The position numbers and the translations under genes are program-made. Shown here piece after piece: positions 48,596 to 61,500 of a DNA stretch of 64,000 nt. The number at the start of each line of letters is the position of its first letter. The stretch's first letter is position 1. Under the pieces are notes generated by a model. That model did not search any database. It saw only the letters and a program-made list of their open reading frames with translations, and had not been told where the DNA came from. The DNA is from Phycomyces nitens (lineage: Eukaryota; Mucoromycota; Mucoromycetes; Mucorales; Phycomycetaceae). Location: assembly GCA_022702545.1 (NCBI GenBank), contig JAHRBC010000001.1, positions 4,030,001 to 4,094,000 of the forward strand. The letters are read 5' to 3'.

Positions 48596-49935
48596 CAGGG
48601 TCGGGTAACAAATTCTGCACTTTGAATCTCAGATTTTCATCTCTTTAGACACCTTTACACTTTGCTTTTCTTAATCTCTTAAATTCCATTAATAACTTTA
48701 TCATCATGCCTAAAGTACAAAACACTCAACCCCACAGGACCTTGCAAAAGCTTTCAGATTTGAGAAAAGGAATCTTAATTGGGCTTAACATGGCCGGAAT
48801 GAAAGTTGCTGACATTGCGAGACACGAAAACGTCCCACCTACTACAATCTCTCGTATTATTAAAAAATACAACGAAACTGGGTCTGTTGCTGACAAGAGC
48901 CGTTCAGGAAGACCAAAGCGACTTACTCCCAGAGAAGAAAGACATCTCATGTTCAACTTGAAGAGAGATCGTCATCAGACTTTGGGTGACATGGCTTGCA
49001 CCATAAAGGAAGAGACGGGAAAATCTGTTTGTGCAAAGACTATTAGCACGACTTTACACAGAATGAATATTCATTCATGTGTAGCTCTCGCGAAGCCTCT
49101 CCTGACTAAGGAGCACATTGCAAAGCGCCGCGCTTTTACAATGCTGTAAAAAACTGGGATCAGCAATGGGAAAAGGTGATCTGGAGTGATGAGTCTAAGT
49201 TCTCTCTCTTCAAGAAGAATGGCCGTACCCATGTTTGGCGTGAGCCTAATGAGAAGTACCACCCTGACTGCCTTACTCCAAAAGTGCAAGGAAATGGAGG
49301 TTCAATCATGATCTGGGGGTGTATCTGGGCAGGAGGGGTTGGACCACTTGTTGTCTTGGATGGCAATATGAATGCCAAAAAGTATGTGAAGGTTTTGCAA
49401 GACTCTTTTTGCCTTTCTATGAGAGTCTTCCCCATGTTGAGGGTGGTGGCTACATTTACCAAGAAGACAATGCCACCTCCCATAAAGCAGCCATGTCGGA
49501 AAGGTGTAAAGAAGATCTTGGGCTGAAGGTCTTGGAGTGGCCACCAAACAGTCCTGACCTCAGCCCAATCGAAAACATCTGGAGTCTTTTGGATGACCTT
49601 TTGAGGATGAGGCCTCACAAGCCTACCACTCTGGACGAGTTGAAGGAGGCTTTACAAGAAAGCTGGAGAATGGTGACAGTAGATGTTTGTGAACGATACT
49701 GTCTCCACATGGATATCAGATTAGCTGCTTTGAAAGCAAATAAATTTATGCATATTCCATATTAAACATAACCCATTTTTTTACTATTGTAAACTTCATA
49801 CATTGAAGATTAGTCTCTATGAATCTCATGGCTATATGTAGTCTTTACATTCTTTACTACACGATTAAAGATACAAGACTTTTATCTTCTTTTTTATCGG
49901 ACATTAAAACCACCACAGTTTTTTACTGGACCCTG
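48596..49935 (+). mobile_element. Tc1/mariner DNA transposon
   Basis: The element is 1,340 bp, begins CAGGGTCGGGTAAC and ends with the inverted partner ...GGACCCTG, and is flanked by TA on both sides (48594-48595 and 49936-49937). The undisturbed target word, ATATAATAGGC, is seen in the homologous tail exon of A6 near 63475. It lies inside an exon of the A5 tail unit. It is among the youngest insertions in this stack. Confidence 0.95.
48706..49765 (+). pseudogene. Tc1-like DD34E transposase with two one-base frame slips
   Basis: The N-terminus has paired helix-turn-helix segments (MKVADIARHENVPPTTISRI) and a GRPKR AT-hook-like motif. The catalytic core has VIWSDESKF for the first Asp, YQEDNATSHKA for the second and SPDLSPIENIW for the Glu, with 34 residues between the second Asp and the Glu, as in Tc1 family members. 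The frame slips by one base at the four-T run 49134-49137 and again at the five-T run 49406-49410; one extra T at each would give one continuous frame of about 354 codons. No stop codon lies elsewhere in that frame. Either the copy is freshly inactivated or the slips are sequence errors. Confidence 0.92.
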
Positions 49936-51029
49936 TAATAGGCCATGCGGGTGGAATAGGGCTATAAGATAAAAAGAGCAAACGGAAATAATATTATAGA
50001 AAAGTATAAAGAACAAGAAACGGCATTACCATCATGATAGCAGCCGTAGATTATGGAAGAGGCAGATGGGGTGAATGGCAGGGGTGGTCTATTGCAGAGT
50101 AAACAAAGTCAGATAAGGAAAATTTTGATTTGAAAAGACTTTTTTACCATGGTCCCGATGACAGTATAATATAATGAGATGTGTGAGTCAAAGAGGTCTA
50201 TAAGATTGATAGAAAGAGAGAGAGTCAGAATAAATTATAAGATTACAGAGAGTTTAACTGATGATTGTTAACCTGGATGGGCAATGTGGAAAGGATGCAT
50301 CGGAATCAGCCTGTGTTTATGGGAGTGTAAAGAGAAAAGTAAATTGGCGCGGATATAGGGAAAAAGAGAGATTAATTACAAGGGCCCACATCAAATTTGA
50401 AATAGAGACAGAATAGGTGTAATGGATGGAATCCAAAATATATCCTGAGCGATTAATATGCTTTGCTAGGTTTCAGTCTGCTGTTTATTATTTTCTTGGG
50501 CTTACAATAAAGGCGCAGAATCAATGTGAAAAAAAAAGCTGTGTAATCAACACTATCAAGAATCGTTTGGTTCAAAGAATAAGGTTTTCGGGATAGATGG
50601 ATAATGTTTATTGTTAAAGAGCCTGTATAATTTAAACAGAATAAAATATATAGACAAATAGATTTAAAGCTAAATGAATAGTAATATTAATTGTGTTATA
50701 GAATAAACCCAAAGTATATATATATAAAAACCGATTTTACAAAGTCTTTTTCTTTATCCAAAGAGACCAACTCACTAGTTAATTAATAAAGGACAATTTT
50801 GATTGCCGATATCAACTCTGATAGTCTACAAGAAGTCTTTTTGGATACAGCCATGTATATGGCTATTAATATATAATATGCTTTTCATATAATTGAGTTG
50901 TTCTTTCTCACTCTTTTGTGTTCTCATCATCTTATTATCTTTTTAGTTACAAGTAAAGAATATCATTTATATTAAATCCAGACACAGTATAATATAATTG
51001 ACACTGACTATTTTAATATTCTTTAGACA

Positions 51030-52159
51030 ATGGCAAACAGACGCGCACTCGCTCCTCAGCCCAATGCAGAGAATCCTCGGATGATGGAGGAGATAATTGC
51101 TATGAAGCAAACTGTCTTGACAATAAGCAACGACGTAGGCTTTCTCAAACAAGCATATACCACCATGAACGGCCAAAGTGGTACCAATGTTGGAGGCAAC
51201 ACCAACACTGGTCAGCCTTCAAATGCTGGGCCAGTGGTTCCTGTTGCTGTGGCCCCAGTTGTCAGCACTACTGGCAATGTTCTTCCTGAGCCAAAACCAA
51301 AGGACCTCACGGAAGTGATTGTAAGTAACAGAGTAATAATAATTCACTAATTTAATGCTATAAAATAGAGACTTATTCATGGCTACATGTGGACGCCAAG
51401 GTTCAGGTCGAATGACCAGGCCGAAATTGAGGCCAACAACAGGAAGCCCAGGTGGAACACCAAGGTCTTCTTCAACGACAGTCCAAATAAAGAGTTGGTG
51501 GACAACCTAATGGCCTTCCTGGTGCAAAGGTCTCGGGACCCCAGGTTGCGAAACAGTGACATCCGTGAAAAGGTTCACAACCACTTCCGCAGTCGGTGTC
51601 ACCTGGAGTCCCAGACTTCTAGCAAGAGGGATGCCGCAAAGGCAAAGACACGGCACTCTTCTCGTGAGGGTGATGTAAGTTGTGTTTTATATTCTAATCA
51701 GAGCTTAGTTTTAAGAGTAATATTAATACCAATTGATCTATAGCACCTCAAACGCCGTGGCCTTACCTATGCCAAGAACAAGGCTGCCATTGATGCTGCA
51801 ATGGGTAGGGATTGCTCCAATCTCATTCAGAAAGGAGCAATGTCTGATGGCGAGTCTGGTGATGAGACACCTGGGACTCCAGGTGTGCGCATCGTTCACA
51901 TCAAGCGCCCAAGTTGGCGAAGCAACGAGGTAAATTGTTTTCCAGCCAAGTTTATTGTTTTTGAAATATAATAAATAGAAACTAATTGTCCTTTTAGTTC
52001 AACCATTTCCTCGAAATGGTTGACTTATATGCCCGTGTCGACTTGGGCAACAATTCTCGACAGCTGATGGAAAGACGCTTCCACAGTGTCGTGACCAAAC
52101 CAGTCCCTGACAGCATGCTCCCCCCACCACCACAGTGGACCGTCAGAGATGACGAATAA
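51030..52159 (+). CDS. CACTA-like element gene 2 (A5), accessory protein of unknown function
   Basis: Exons 51030-51320 (97 codons), 51369-51674 (102 codons), 51744-51929 (62 codons) and 51998-52159 encode 314 aa; all introns are phase 0. Start MANRRALAPQPN follows a TTTAG acceptor by three bases, so a leader intron is likely. Exon 1 has the helical EEIIAMKQTVLTISNDVGFL. Exon 2 has NRKPRWNTKVFFNDSPNKEL and a basic end. Exon 3 has GAMSDGESGDE and KRPSWRSNE. The frame is intact. It converges with the A5 transposase gene, stop codons 126 bp apart. Confidence 0.88.
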
Positions 52160-52285
52160 AAAATTAAACAATTAAAAAATTAAAAAAAAAATCTCTTCTT
52201 AAGCTGATTGTTACAGTTTGTCTTAATAACATACTTAGAAGGTAAAATTGTTTGCCTTGGAGGAAAGATGTTTTTATTTATTTAT

Positions 52286-55200
52286 TTAAGCATATTGCTT
52301 TTTTGGCAGAGGAATGACTAGTGTTGTCGTCTCATTGTTCTTTGTATATTTGGCAGTGGCCACCTCAAGCAAGATGCGATGAACAGGCAGGATGCACTGA
52401 TAGTCATCATCTGAAAATTCAGGCAGGCAAATGTCCACACCATCATCTTCTCGTGATCTATCTGAAGACAGAGGAAGCCATCGGACAAATGCAAAAACAT
52501 GCTCGGTGTGCTGGATTCCATGACTTGAGCAGATTGTCTGGTTGGTTGGTGGCATGAAGGAATGAGTAAACATATACTGGATTTGGCCAGTATACGCATT
52601 TGCATGGTCGCCGTATCTGCCAAGGAACAGTGCCTGGACAAAAGACCCACGACTGACAGAACTATTCTTGCCAACGTATGTTTGGCCTAGAATATCAATT
52701 GATTTCAGTTTGCCAATCTGATTATCAACGAAAAACGGCGAGAGGGAGGCGTGACGATAGTCCACTAGGTCTGGAATGTCATACTGCTTCTTGTAATACT
52801 CCAACAAAAAAGGATAGTGGACATCACTTATTGAGGAAGGCTTACTGGTCAAGAGAGGAAATGCAGACGGAGGGAGCGGTTCATTGCCTTTGACAAGAAT
52901 TGTTGCATCGTTGGAGAGTCGAAGAAAGTCTTGCAAGTCAAATGTGCAGTAGGTTGTAGAGGGAGAGGAGAGGATGGTGGGTGTGGTGGATGTGAGTTTC
53001 TGGAGAACAGGAGAAAAGAGGACTTGGCTTGAATTGGGAAAAACGGCATTGACATAGTCACTCTTGTATGCATCTTCCAGGAAGTTTCGCATATAGGTCA
53101 TCTCAAACCCATCTCTTCTGTTCGTGTTAATATTCTTTAACAAGCCATTGAATCTCTCAAACCCAAAGAGCCAATAACCGTACACGGGTCCAAAATCACG
53201 AACGGTGTCGCGAAGATGGAGGTGCAGGTGCATATTGCAGGTGAGGATTGTAGCAGGGTAAAGCGTTTCGCACGATTGACAGAATTGCTGGAGATGGAGG
53301 TGAGCTGACTCGACATCATCATACGTTATTGTTGGCTTGACCAGAATACGACATGCGTCCACGAAATCGATCCAGTTGGCAAAGTTTGCTGGTGGAAGAA
53401 CGTACTTCAGCAAAACCGGAGAGTACACCAATACCCACGACTTCCATTCGTCAGCTTTCATCCTGGGGAACCCCTTGCCAATCTTCGTCTTCAGCATGCT
53501 GTAGCCAACAGGCAGTACCATGGTCTCGGCTATCTTCTGCATCTCGCGAAGATCCCTGTCTACGATCAGACCACTGGCAGTCCACTTTTCCACCATTCTT
53601 TTGCCGTGCCCAGAAAGAGATTGTGCATGGGATCGATGATCGTTCCACGTACTAGATCAAAGTATCCAAGACGATGCAGCTGCGACCATCGAACACCATT
53701 TTCGACCTCCAGCTGATGTCTTTCTGAGGATGTACTTGCACTTTTCCACACCTCAGCATGCACCCGGTTTTCAGCACCACTCGCAAGCCTCCACTCAGCA
53801 AACTCGAAACCGCGGAAATCTACACTGGTCGTGCCTTCCAGACGAGAGAACTGATGATTGCATTTGTAGCATGCGCATGTGCTGTTGTGGGCAGTGAATC
53901 CACTGGTCTTTCTTGCTGCTGGGATGTCACACGCCACCATCATTAGTGCAGCACGGACACTGGCACCAGTTGGCCTCTCAAATGTTGGAATATTCATTCC
54001 AACATAGGGCTCGTTCAACTCATCTACCAACGGCTCCAGGTAGTGGTTGATCTCCTCTGACTTTGGCTCTTTTGGTCCAGGCATAAGACCAACGAGGATG
54101 GTGTTTTCTGGCTTGAATCGCTCCTCCCGAGGTAGATTATTGATGACCAAATAAATGGCACCACAAGAGTACACCACACCATCGAAAGGTTGGAACCAGT
54201 CGATGTTGAGAGCCAACATGAGGGAGCGCGGATCCGCTGTAAACTGGGCGCCGTTGATGTCCTTGACGTCCTTCCACATGGCGCCGTCGTAGACATCGCA
54301 CATTGTCTGTGGAATCTTGAGATCTGAGTTCCAGTGTCTGATTCTGGCCTCAAAGCCAGGGCGAAGAAAGAGTGTCTTCATAGCATGCTTGACGGATTGA
54401 TAGACAAACACCCTTTTTGGGGCCAAGGCACCAACAGACGACTCCTTCACCAACTTACACCCGCAGACAGAGTTGGATCCAAGCTTCTGGAACACACAGG
54501 TGGGAGGAACTGTCATGCATTCATCGTAGATTTGATGGCAATCTTGGCATGCTACAAATCTGTGGATTCCCTTGGATATCTCGGAAAATCCAGTCATTCT
54601 TTGGAGCCCAAGAAGACTTGTTGGAAGCTGGAAATCCTGCTCGTAAATCTTCAAGAGCTCATTGATGAACTCGATCAAGACAATGGAACCCTTGTTGACC
54701 ACGTAGCGGGATGTAAAAAGGACCGTGAAGATGGCGATAAACTTGTGAACTGGGTTCTCAGGCATACCAGGGGCTTCAAAAGGGGCTATTGTAAAAAAAA
54801 GAGAAAATATTAATACTCAATTTTTCAGGCTTTTTCTTTTATTCAATGATTATGTACAAACCTTCGGCATCCAACTCCTCAAGCTCAAGCTCAACAACAT
54901 CTTCATCATCACTGGCGCCATCATCATTCTCAACCGAGATCTCATTGTCATCATCGCGATTCTCAATGGAGACATCGTTGGCAGGCATGGACTCAATTTC
55001 CAAAACAGGAACATTTGTTTGGCCGCCCTCTTCTACGGGACCAGGTTGGTAAGTCATGACAGCTACAAATATAGAATATAATAGTGTGTTAGACACCATT
55101 GACATTTAAATAAATATATTTCTTACACTCAGAATCAACTTCCATCATTTCTCTTTGAGAGTCTTTATTTATAATATAATATTAATATACAAGTATACTC

Positions 55201-55368
55201 TGTTGTTTTAAATAAAATACCCCTTGAAGATGTGAATACTGCATCTACTCTGGCTCTTTTGTTATGATGTTGGACAGTTCTTCTTGTCACATAGGTGAAT
55301 CCTTCTTCATTATCACCGCATACAGTGCAATAGCACTTGGTGTTGTAAATACTGTTGGAAGAAGACAT
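52286..55368 (-). CDS. Tnp2-type CACTA-like transposase (A5), one frame slip
   Basis: Exon 1 starts at 55368 (MSSSNSIYNTKCYCTVCGDN, finger continuing to HNKRARVD). Two small exons follow near 55160 and 55068-54860 (acidic), then the large exon from about 54790. The core has LNIDWFQPFDGVVYSCGAIY, VACDIPAARKTSGFTAHNST, DPMHNLFLGTAK and LHLHLRDTVRDFGPVYGYW. The frame slips inside the sequence after LGTAK at the four-T run 53599-53602 (plus strand); a fifth base would give the family sequence LGTAKRMVEKW. Everything before and after is open. The C-terminus ends VIPLPKKQYA. Close relative of the A2 and A6 proteins. Confidence 0.9.
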
Positions 55369-58107
55369 GATGTTTGTGTTTGTAATATTATTATTAAAAG
55401 GAAACGAGTGTTACATGTATTTTATTTGCTATACTTTTATAATAATAAAAAGTAATATTCTAATGCTCATTGTATCCAAACCAATAGGATGTAGTAAAAT
55501 TATATTTTCGAAATAAAAAAAAAGGAAAACTGTGGAGTTGAAAAATAGACTAGCTTTCACACCAGTTCAGGGCTACTATACCACCAGTGTATTCAGGGCC
55601 GTTTTTCCAGTGTTATACAGCTCGATACCCTGGTTGATTCTTGGTTGATGGTAAGGGATTTCATACCACTCAACAAAAGCAAAAACATGCTGGGGATTAA
55701 GGCGCGCAAGAAAGTTGTCAGGAGTAGGCATTGGCAAGAAATTGTGGACAAAAAGATATTTAATATGACCAGTGTATATCTCCTCAGAATCACCATTTTT
55801 CTCGATATACATTGCCTGGATGTACGAACCTCTTCCGTTTCCCTCCTCACTGCCTTTATAGACTTGTCCAAGAAGATTTATCAAGGTAAACTTCTGGATT
55901 CTGTCATTGACAAAGTTTGTATTTCTAATGATATTCTTTGCACTGCAAAGATTGTCATCAGCATACTCCATCTTGCAGTACTTCAGAAGACAGTTGTACT
56001 CAAGTTTTCTCATTGTTGTTGGCGTTTTCAAGACCAATGGGAGGGTGGATGGTGGGAGGGGCTCATTGCCAAACGTTTGCTTTGTTGGATTCATTGCTGA
56101 TTCCAAAAAAGCAGGGAGAGAGAAGATTGACAGCCTTTTTTGCTGAGGGACAAACACAGTGGTGGGAGAAAGTCTGTTGAACAGAGCAAGGTGACTTGGG
56201 CTGGTGATGGTGGCAAGATGAGCTTGGTAAAAGTTGCCTTTTGAACCACTTTGGACAAACTTATTCATGTATGTCTTCTCAAAACCAGCTTTACAGTTGG
56301 TGTTAAAGCCTTTGACAAGCCCATTATAACGTTCAAAGCTAAACAGCCAATATCCATAAATGGGCCCGAAATCTTGGATTGTCTCTTTCAAATAGAGGTG
56401 AAGGTGCATGTTTGGAGACAGGACATCATGCTTGTACAATTCTTCACACCCACTGCAGAATCTCTCGAGACTACCATGAGCAAGCTCAATCTCTTCTTCA
56501 GTTATTGTTGGTTTTGTCAATAACCAGCAGGCATCAACAAACTCAATCCAGTTTGCAAACAAATCATCTTGCAGCCGTCCCTTCAACACAACAGGCGAGT
56601 AAATCAAACACCATGATTTCCATTCATCTGCCTTCATGAATGGAAATCCCTTTGCAATTTTGGTGGCTAGAGTGGCATATTCCGAAGGCAATGTGATAGT
56701 GTTTGCCTCAACCTGCATCTCACAAAGGTCGTTGTCATCAAGATGACCACACAGGATCCACTTTTCCATCATGCGTTTGGCTGTTCCAAGGAGAAGGTTG
56801 TGCATCAGGTCCACAATGGTTGCCCTGACTGGCTCAAAGTATGCGAGTTGGTGAAGCTCAGACCACCGCACTCCATTCTCAACTTCCAGCTGCTTTCTCT
56901 CTGTCAAGCTTGCCGCGTTTTTCCACATGATGGCATGCTGGTGGTTCTCCTCTTTTGTGTGGCCAATCCACTCTGAAGAATTAAATCCAGAATAGTCAAC
57001 AATTGAGGTCCCTTCAAAACGAAAAAAGTGACGGTTGCACTTATGGCATGCATTTCTGCTGTTGTGAGAAGTGAATCCGCATGTCTTTCTTGCAGCAGGT
57101 ATGTCGCATGCAACCATCAGGAGAGCAGCACGAACCAAAGCACCAGAACGACTATATGTATCAATACTGATACCAGTGTACAGCTCCTTGAGCTCATCAA
57201 CAAGGGGGCACAGGTAATTGTTGATTTTAGCAGTGCTTGCTTCTTTGGGACCTGGCATGAGCCCAATGAGAATCACATTCTCCATCTTATTACGTTTATC
57301 TCTTGGCAAATTGTTGATGGTAAGATATATCGCACCACAAGAATAAGTTACCCCATCAAAAGGTTGGAACCAATTGATGTTAAGTGTCAAGAGCAATGAT
57401 CTCTCTTTGGCAACAAACTGCACGCCGTTCTCATCCACAAACTCCTTCCACATCTTTCCATCGTAAACATCAAACATGGTGCCAGGAACCTTTGGGCCAC
57501 GATTCCACATGTTGATGGCTGTTTCAAATGAAGGACGCTTGAAAAGCTTTGCCAAGGCAGTTTTCAACGAGTTGTATACAAAAGTGCGTTTTGCAGTCAA
57601 TCCATTACTAACTCCAGACTTGAACAGACTGTTTTCGCATTTGGTGTGGCAGCCAAGTTTCTCTGCAGTGCAACAAGTAGGTACATGACTATTGCCTTTA
57701 TACAGAGTGTGACAATCACTGCATGCAACAAATGTTGACACACCACTTGTCATCGCACTATACCCAGTCATCTTCTTTAAACCAGGGATACTCGTTGGGA
57801 GTCTGCAGCTTTCCCCATAATGCTCAAGGATTGCATTAATGAAGGAAATCAATATCACGGCACCCTCATCAACAACAAAGGAAGAAATGAACATGACAAT
57901 GAAGATGGCTATCAATTGATGCCATGGATCTTCAGGAAGATTGGCTGAATTCTCTGTGAGTATTAATGATAATTAAATATTAATATCTTTATTTATTCAA
58001 AGGCACTATCAAGACTTTTGCTTATTGCTGACATTCACTCTGCTTGGCCTCTTCTTCCTCGGCATCTTCATCAGAGGATTCATGCTCAGATGAGTATTCT
58101 TCACACC

Positions 58108-58339
58108 CACTGATTTTTTACACGTTTTAGGCAATTATTTCGCTAAAAAAAATTATTATTGGCTGTGAGTTTGTAATCACTGTTTTTTTGTACTTTTGGT
58201 CTATTTTTTGATATATTTTTTAATCTCCTATACTTTTCTGGGGGTTTATCTTAAAATAAATAATAGCTAACCAATTATATTTTATCACTGATATTGAAGC
58301 ATTTTTATTGGATAATAAAAAGATGGGCATTCAGAATTA
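58108..58339. mobile_element. Element E, left end only (tentative)
   Basis: A CACTGATTTTTTACACG sequence at 58108 interrupts the acidic exon of the A4 transposase, as a CACT-type terminus would. The next 230 bp are AT-rich and noncoding, then A6 begins. The right end must be beyond the window, so neither the inverted repeat nor the duplication can be checked. Confidence 0.5.
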
Positions 58340-58581
58340 CACTGGGAAAACGGTCCTGAAGTACAATGATAAGAAGTAACCTTTTAACCTATGCAAAACT
58401 GGAGTGATTTTGTATCTCAGAAAGTTTTTCATATTCAGGTTAAAGATAAAGCTTTACTCTATCTTATTGGCTTAGACACAATAGACATATGAATATCAAT
58501 TTGTAAGATTATAAAGTTGTTGAGAATAAAGTAAATGTAACACTTGTTTCCTTATTATCTTAATATTCAAAAGCATACAAT

Positions 58582-61500
58582 ATGTCTTCTATTACTCAAC
58601 TTCGCAATGAGGCCTGTTATTGCACTAAATGCAATGGTAACGCCCAAGGTTACAGTCTGGTAACAAAGAGAACCTCTCAGCGTCATAATAAGAGAGCAAG
58701 AATTGACGAACTTGAAAGAATTGTGATGGGTATGATGATTTTGGTATTGTTTTTTGGCCCTTGTATAATAACACGGTTTTTTATTAAACACAGAAAGACA
58801 AAGAGAAATGGTGGAGATTGATATTGAACGTAAGGAATATTTATTTGAAGAGCAGCAGATAGTAACAAGCTATTGTATTCTATATGTAGCTATCACAACC
58901 CATCAATCCGGTTCTATGGAAAGACAGAATGATTTTTCCCACTCACCCGTCGTGGAATCTGAGCTGATGCTGGATGGCGATGATTCAGCTGCCAATGAGG
59001 TGAATGGCAATGACAGCAACAATGAAGAGGAGAGCAATGCCGAAGACAGTGATGGTGACGACGTCGAGGAGATTGAAGTCGAGGATCTTAGCAGTGAAGG
59101 CGAGTGTTGAATAAAGAAAAAAGAACCTGAAAAAATTGAGTGTTAATAATTATCATTTTAAAATAGACCCCTTTTCCTCCCCGAGATGCCAGAGAATCCA
59201 GTGCACAGGTCCATTGCCATATTCGTGGTCCTGTTTGCATCCCGCTACGTGGTCAACAAGGGTGCTGTTGTCTTGATCGAGTTCATCAACGAGCTCTTGA
59301 AGATCTACGAGCAGGATTTCCAATTGCCCTCTAGCCTTCCTGGTCTCCAAAAGATGACGGGTTTCTCAGCCTTGACCAAAGGAATAAAGAAATCTGTTGT
59401 GTTCCAGGATTGCCACAAGGTGTACGAGGAAGCTGGGTCTGTTCCTGAGTTCTGTAACTCATCCAAGGTTGGTTCCCGCTCTTCCTGTGGGTGCAAGTTG
59501 ATGAAGGCGTCCTCTTCTGGTACTTTGGTTCCAAGACGCCAATTCCACTATCAGTCCATCAAGCAGGCGTTGAGTGTCCTTTTCCTCCGCCTGGATTTTG
59601 AGGCCAATATCCGCCATTGGAACAAAGAGCTTAAGGTCATGGACACCATGTGCGATGTGTACGATGGTGCCATGTGGAAGGACCTGAAGGATAAGGATGG
59701 TGTCTCCTTTGTCGCTGACCCACGTTCATTGATGCTGACATTGAACATCGATTGGTTTCAGCCATTCGATGGGGTGACTTATTCCTGTGGAGCAATCTAC
59801 TTGGCAATAAACAATCTTCCTAGGGCTGAGCGGTTCAAGCCCGAGAATATCATCCTTGTTGGCCTGATGCCTGGGCCGAAGGAGCCAAAATCAGACGAGA
59901 TAAACAGCTACCTGGAGCCGCTGGTCAATGACCTGAACCAGCTGTACGTTGGTGTTTCCATCCCAACATTTGAGTGCCCTTCTTCTGTGGTTGTCCGTGC
60001 TGCCTTGATGATGGTCGCCTGCGACATCCCTGCTGCCAGGAAGACTAGTGGCTTCACAGCCCATAACAGCACTCGGGCATGCTATAAGTGCAGTCGCAGT
60101 TTCTCCCGTCTGGAAGGCATGAGCCATGTGGACTTTTGTGGGTTCGAGTTTGTCAAGTGGAGGCTTGCCAATGGTGAAGAAAACCGGGTGCATGCTGAGG
60201 AGTGGAAGAGTGCAAGTACGCCCTCAGAAAGGCACCAGCTGGAGGTCGAAAATGGTGTTCGATGGTCGCAGCTGCACCGCCTTGGATACTTTGATCTAGT
60301 ACGTGGAACGATCATTGATCCCATGCACAACCTATTCCTGGGTATGGCCAAGAGGATGGTCGAGACATGGACCGCCAGTGGTCTGATCACAGACCGGGAT
60401 CTTTGTCAGATGCAAAAGGTGGCAGAGACAATGGTGTTGCCTGTGGGATATACCATGTTGAAGACGAAGATCGGAAAGGGGTTTCCCCAAATGAAAGCCG
60501 ACGAGTGGAAGTCCTGGGTGTTGATTTACTCTCCTGTTCTGCTGCGGCCTGTTCTTTCTGGAACAAAGTTCAAGAATTGGATCAGCTTTGTTGATGCCTG
60601 CCGTCTCCTCACCAAGCCTACCATCACTTTTGACAAACTTGATGAGGCCCATAGTCACCTGGAGAAGTTCGGTCGGGAGTGTGAACAACAATACCCTAGT
60701 ACCATCCTCACCTGCAACATGCACCTACACCTCCATCTTCGCGACACTGTTCGTGATTTTGGACCAGTGTATGGTTATTGGCTCTTTGGGTTCGAGCGAT
60801 ATAATGGGTTGTTGAAGAATGTTGATACAAACAGGAGAGATGGGTTTGAATCAACATACATAAAAAGTTTTACTGAAAATATGTATAAGGGTGATCTTGT
60901 GCAAAGACTTACATGTCAGAGCCAAGTCCCCTTCAAAGTACTATTGAAAAACTCACCTCCTTGTCCAATACTTTTATAGTAGCCCCAGCCCCAGCACCAG
61001 CACCTCAACGCCGTTTCCGTCTTGACGCATTCCTGCAAGCCTCGTTCGATGTCAGTCTTACGATTAAGGGTAACGAAGCTCTCCCTCCGTCAGCATTACC
61101 TTTACCAACAGCAACAGCAACAACACAGATGGGTGATATCAACTATCCCCATCTCCTAGAATATTACAAGAGAGCATATGACAATGAGCACCTTGTTGAC
61201 TACCTCCATGCATCTTCATCACCATTCTTTGTCAATGACCAAATCACAAAGATCAAGGCCATTGATCTTCTTGGTCAGACATACAAGGGCAAAGGTGGAT
61301 CTGGCAGTTGCGGGTCATATATCCAAGCTCTTTTTCTGGATTTCGAGGGCAGAAAGACAAACGCGTACACAGGAGAAATCCAATACCTGTTCGCCCACAA
61401 CTTCGTTCCTCCTCCCAGCCCCTCCAACAGCCGCCCTCATTTCCACCACAAGCAACATGTGTTTGCATTCGTCCACTGGCTTGTTCCAGATCCTGACAAT

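Larger units (their letters stand above)
47916..50200 (-). ncRNA. Candidate spliced tail transcript of A5, with duplicated exons
   Basis: Predicted exons on the minus strand include about 50198-50150, 50093-50034, one split by the mariner (about 49960-49938 plus 48593-48571), 48501-48439 (63 nt), 48358-48301, 48235-48162 (74 nt) and a last exon from about 48090. AATAAA (minus) is at 47921-47916. The 50093-50034 exon and the 48501-48439 exon are related copies (both contain a CCCATCTGCCTC word), so an exon pair was duplicated. The last three internal exons keep one reading frame shared with A6, ending NNTTATT and a stop. Whether this is a small protein or an RNA is open. Confidence 0.5.
47453..55612 (-). 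mobile_element. Element A5, complete CACTA-like transposon carrying a Tc1/mariner
   Basis: A5 is 8,160 bp, inserted in the A4 transposase exon with duplication TTA (47450-47452 and 55613-55615). Ends are CACTGGGAAAACC and, on the other strand, CACTGGAAAAACGG, and both have a second ATACACTGGT word about 20 bp inside. It carries gene 1 (55368-52286, minus), gene 2 (51030-52159, plus), and a long tail (47453-51029) with a spliced unit that the mariner interrupts. Confidence 0.95.
47308..57953 (-). pseudogene. Tnp2-type transposase gene (A4), split by A5 and cut off at 5' end
   Basis: The large exon begins at 57953 after a CTCACAG acceptor and runs to 55613, then continues at 47449-47308 beyond A5. 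The join through a single TTA keeps the frame and gives NQGIELYKPTFQKYN, followed by NILPVHRILL and a stop after RKLYA. Core motifs: TLNINWFQPFDGVTYSCGAI, VACDIPAARKTCGFTSHNSR, VDLMHNLLLGTAKRMMEKW (an odd VDLMH in place of DPMH) and LHLYLKETIQDFGPIYGYW. An acidic exon piece (EEYSSEHESSDEDAEEEEA) is at 58105-58040. It is cut by element E at 58108, so exons 1 and 2 are not in the window. Confidence 0.88.
32820..58107 (-). mobile_element. Element A4, CACTA-like, split by C, A5 and E, right end out of window
   Basis: The proposed left end is CACTGGAAAAATATATG at about 32820; it is set by the typical distance of about 1.5 kb to gene 2 and is not confirmed by a second terminus. Own sequence is 32820-34386, 46041-47452 and 55613-58107. 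Gene 2 is plus (46048-47185) and gene 1 is minus (57953 to 47308). The element is interrupted by C (duplication TGG), by A5 (duplication TTA) and at 58108 by a further element. The first exons of gene 1 would lie beyond the right edge of the window. Confidence 0.75.

Noticed and set aside
48706..49149. Independent small helix-turn-helix regulator
   Set aside because: It is the N-terminal half of the Tc1-like transposase, separated from the catalytic half by a one-base slip.
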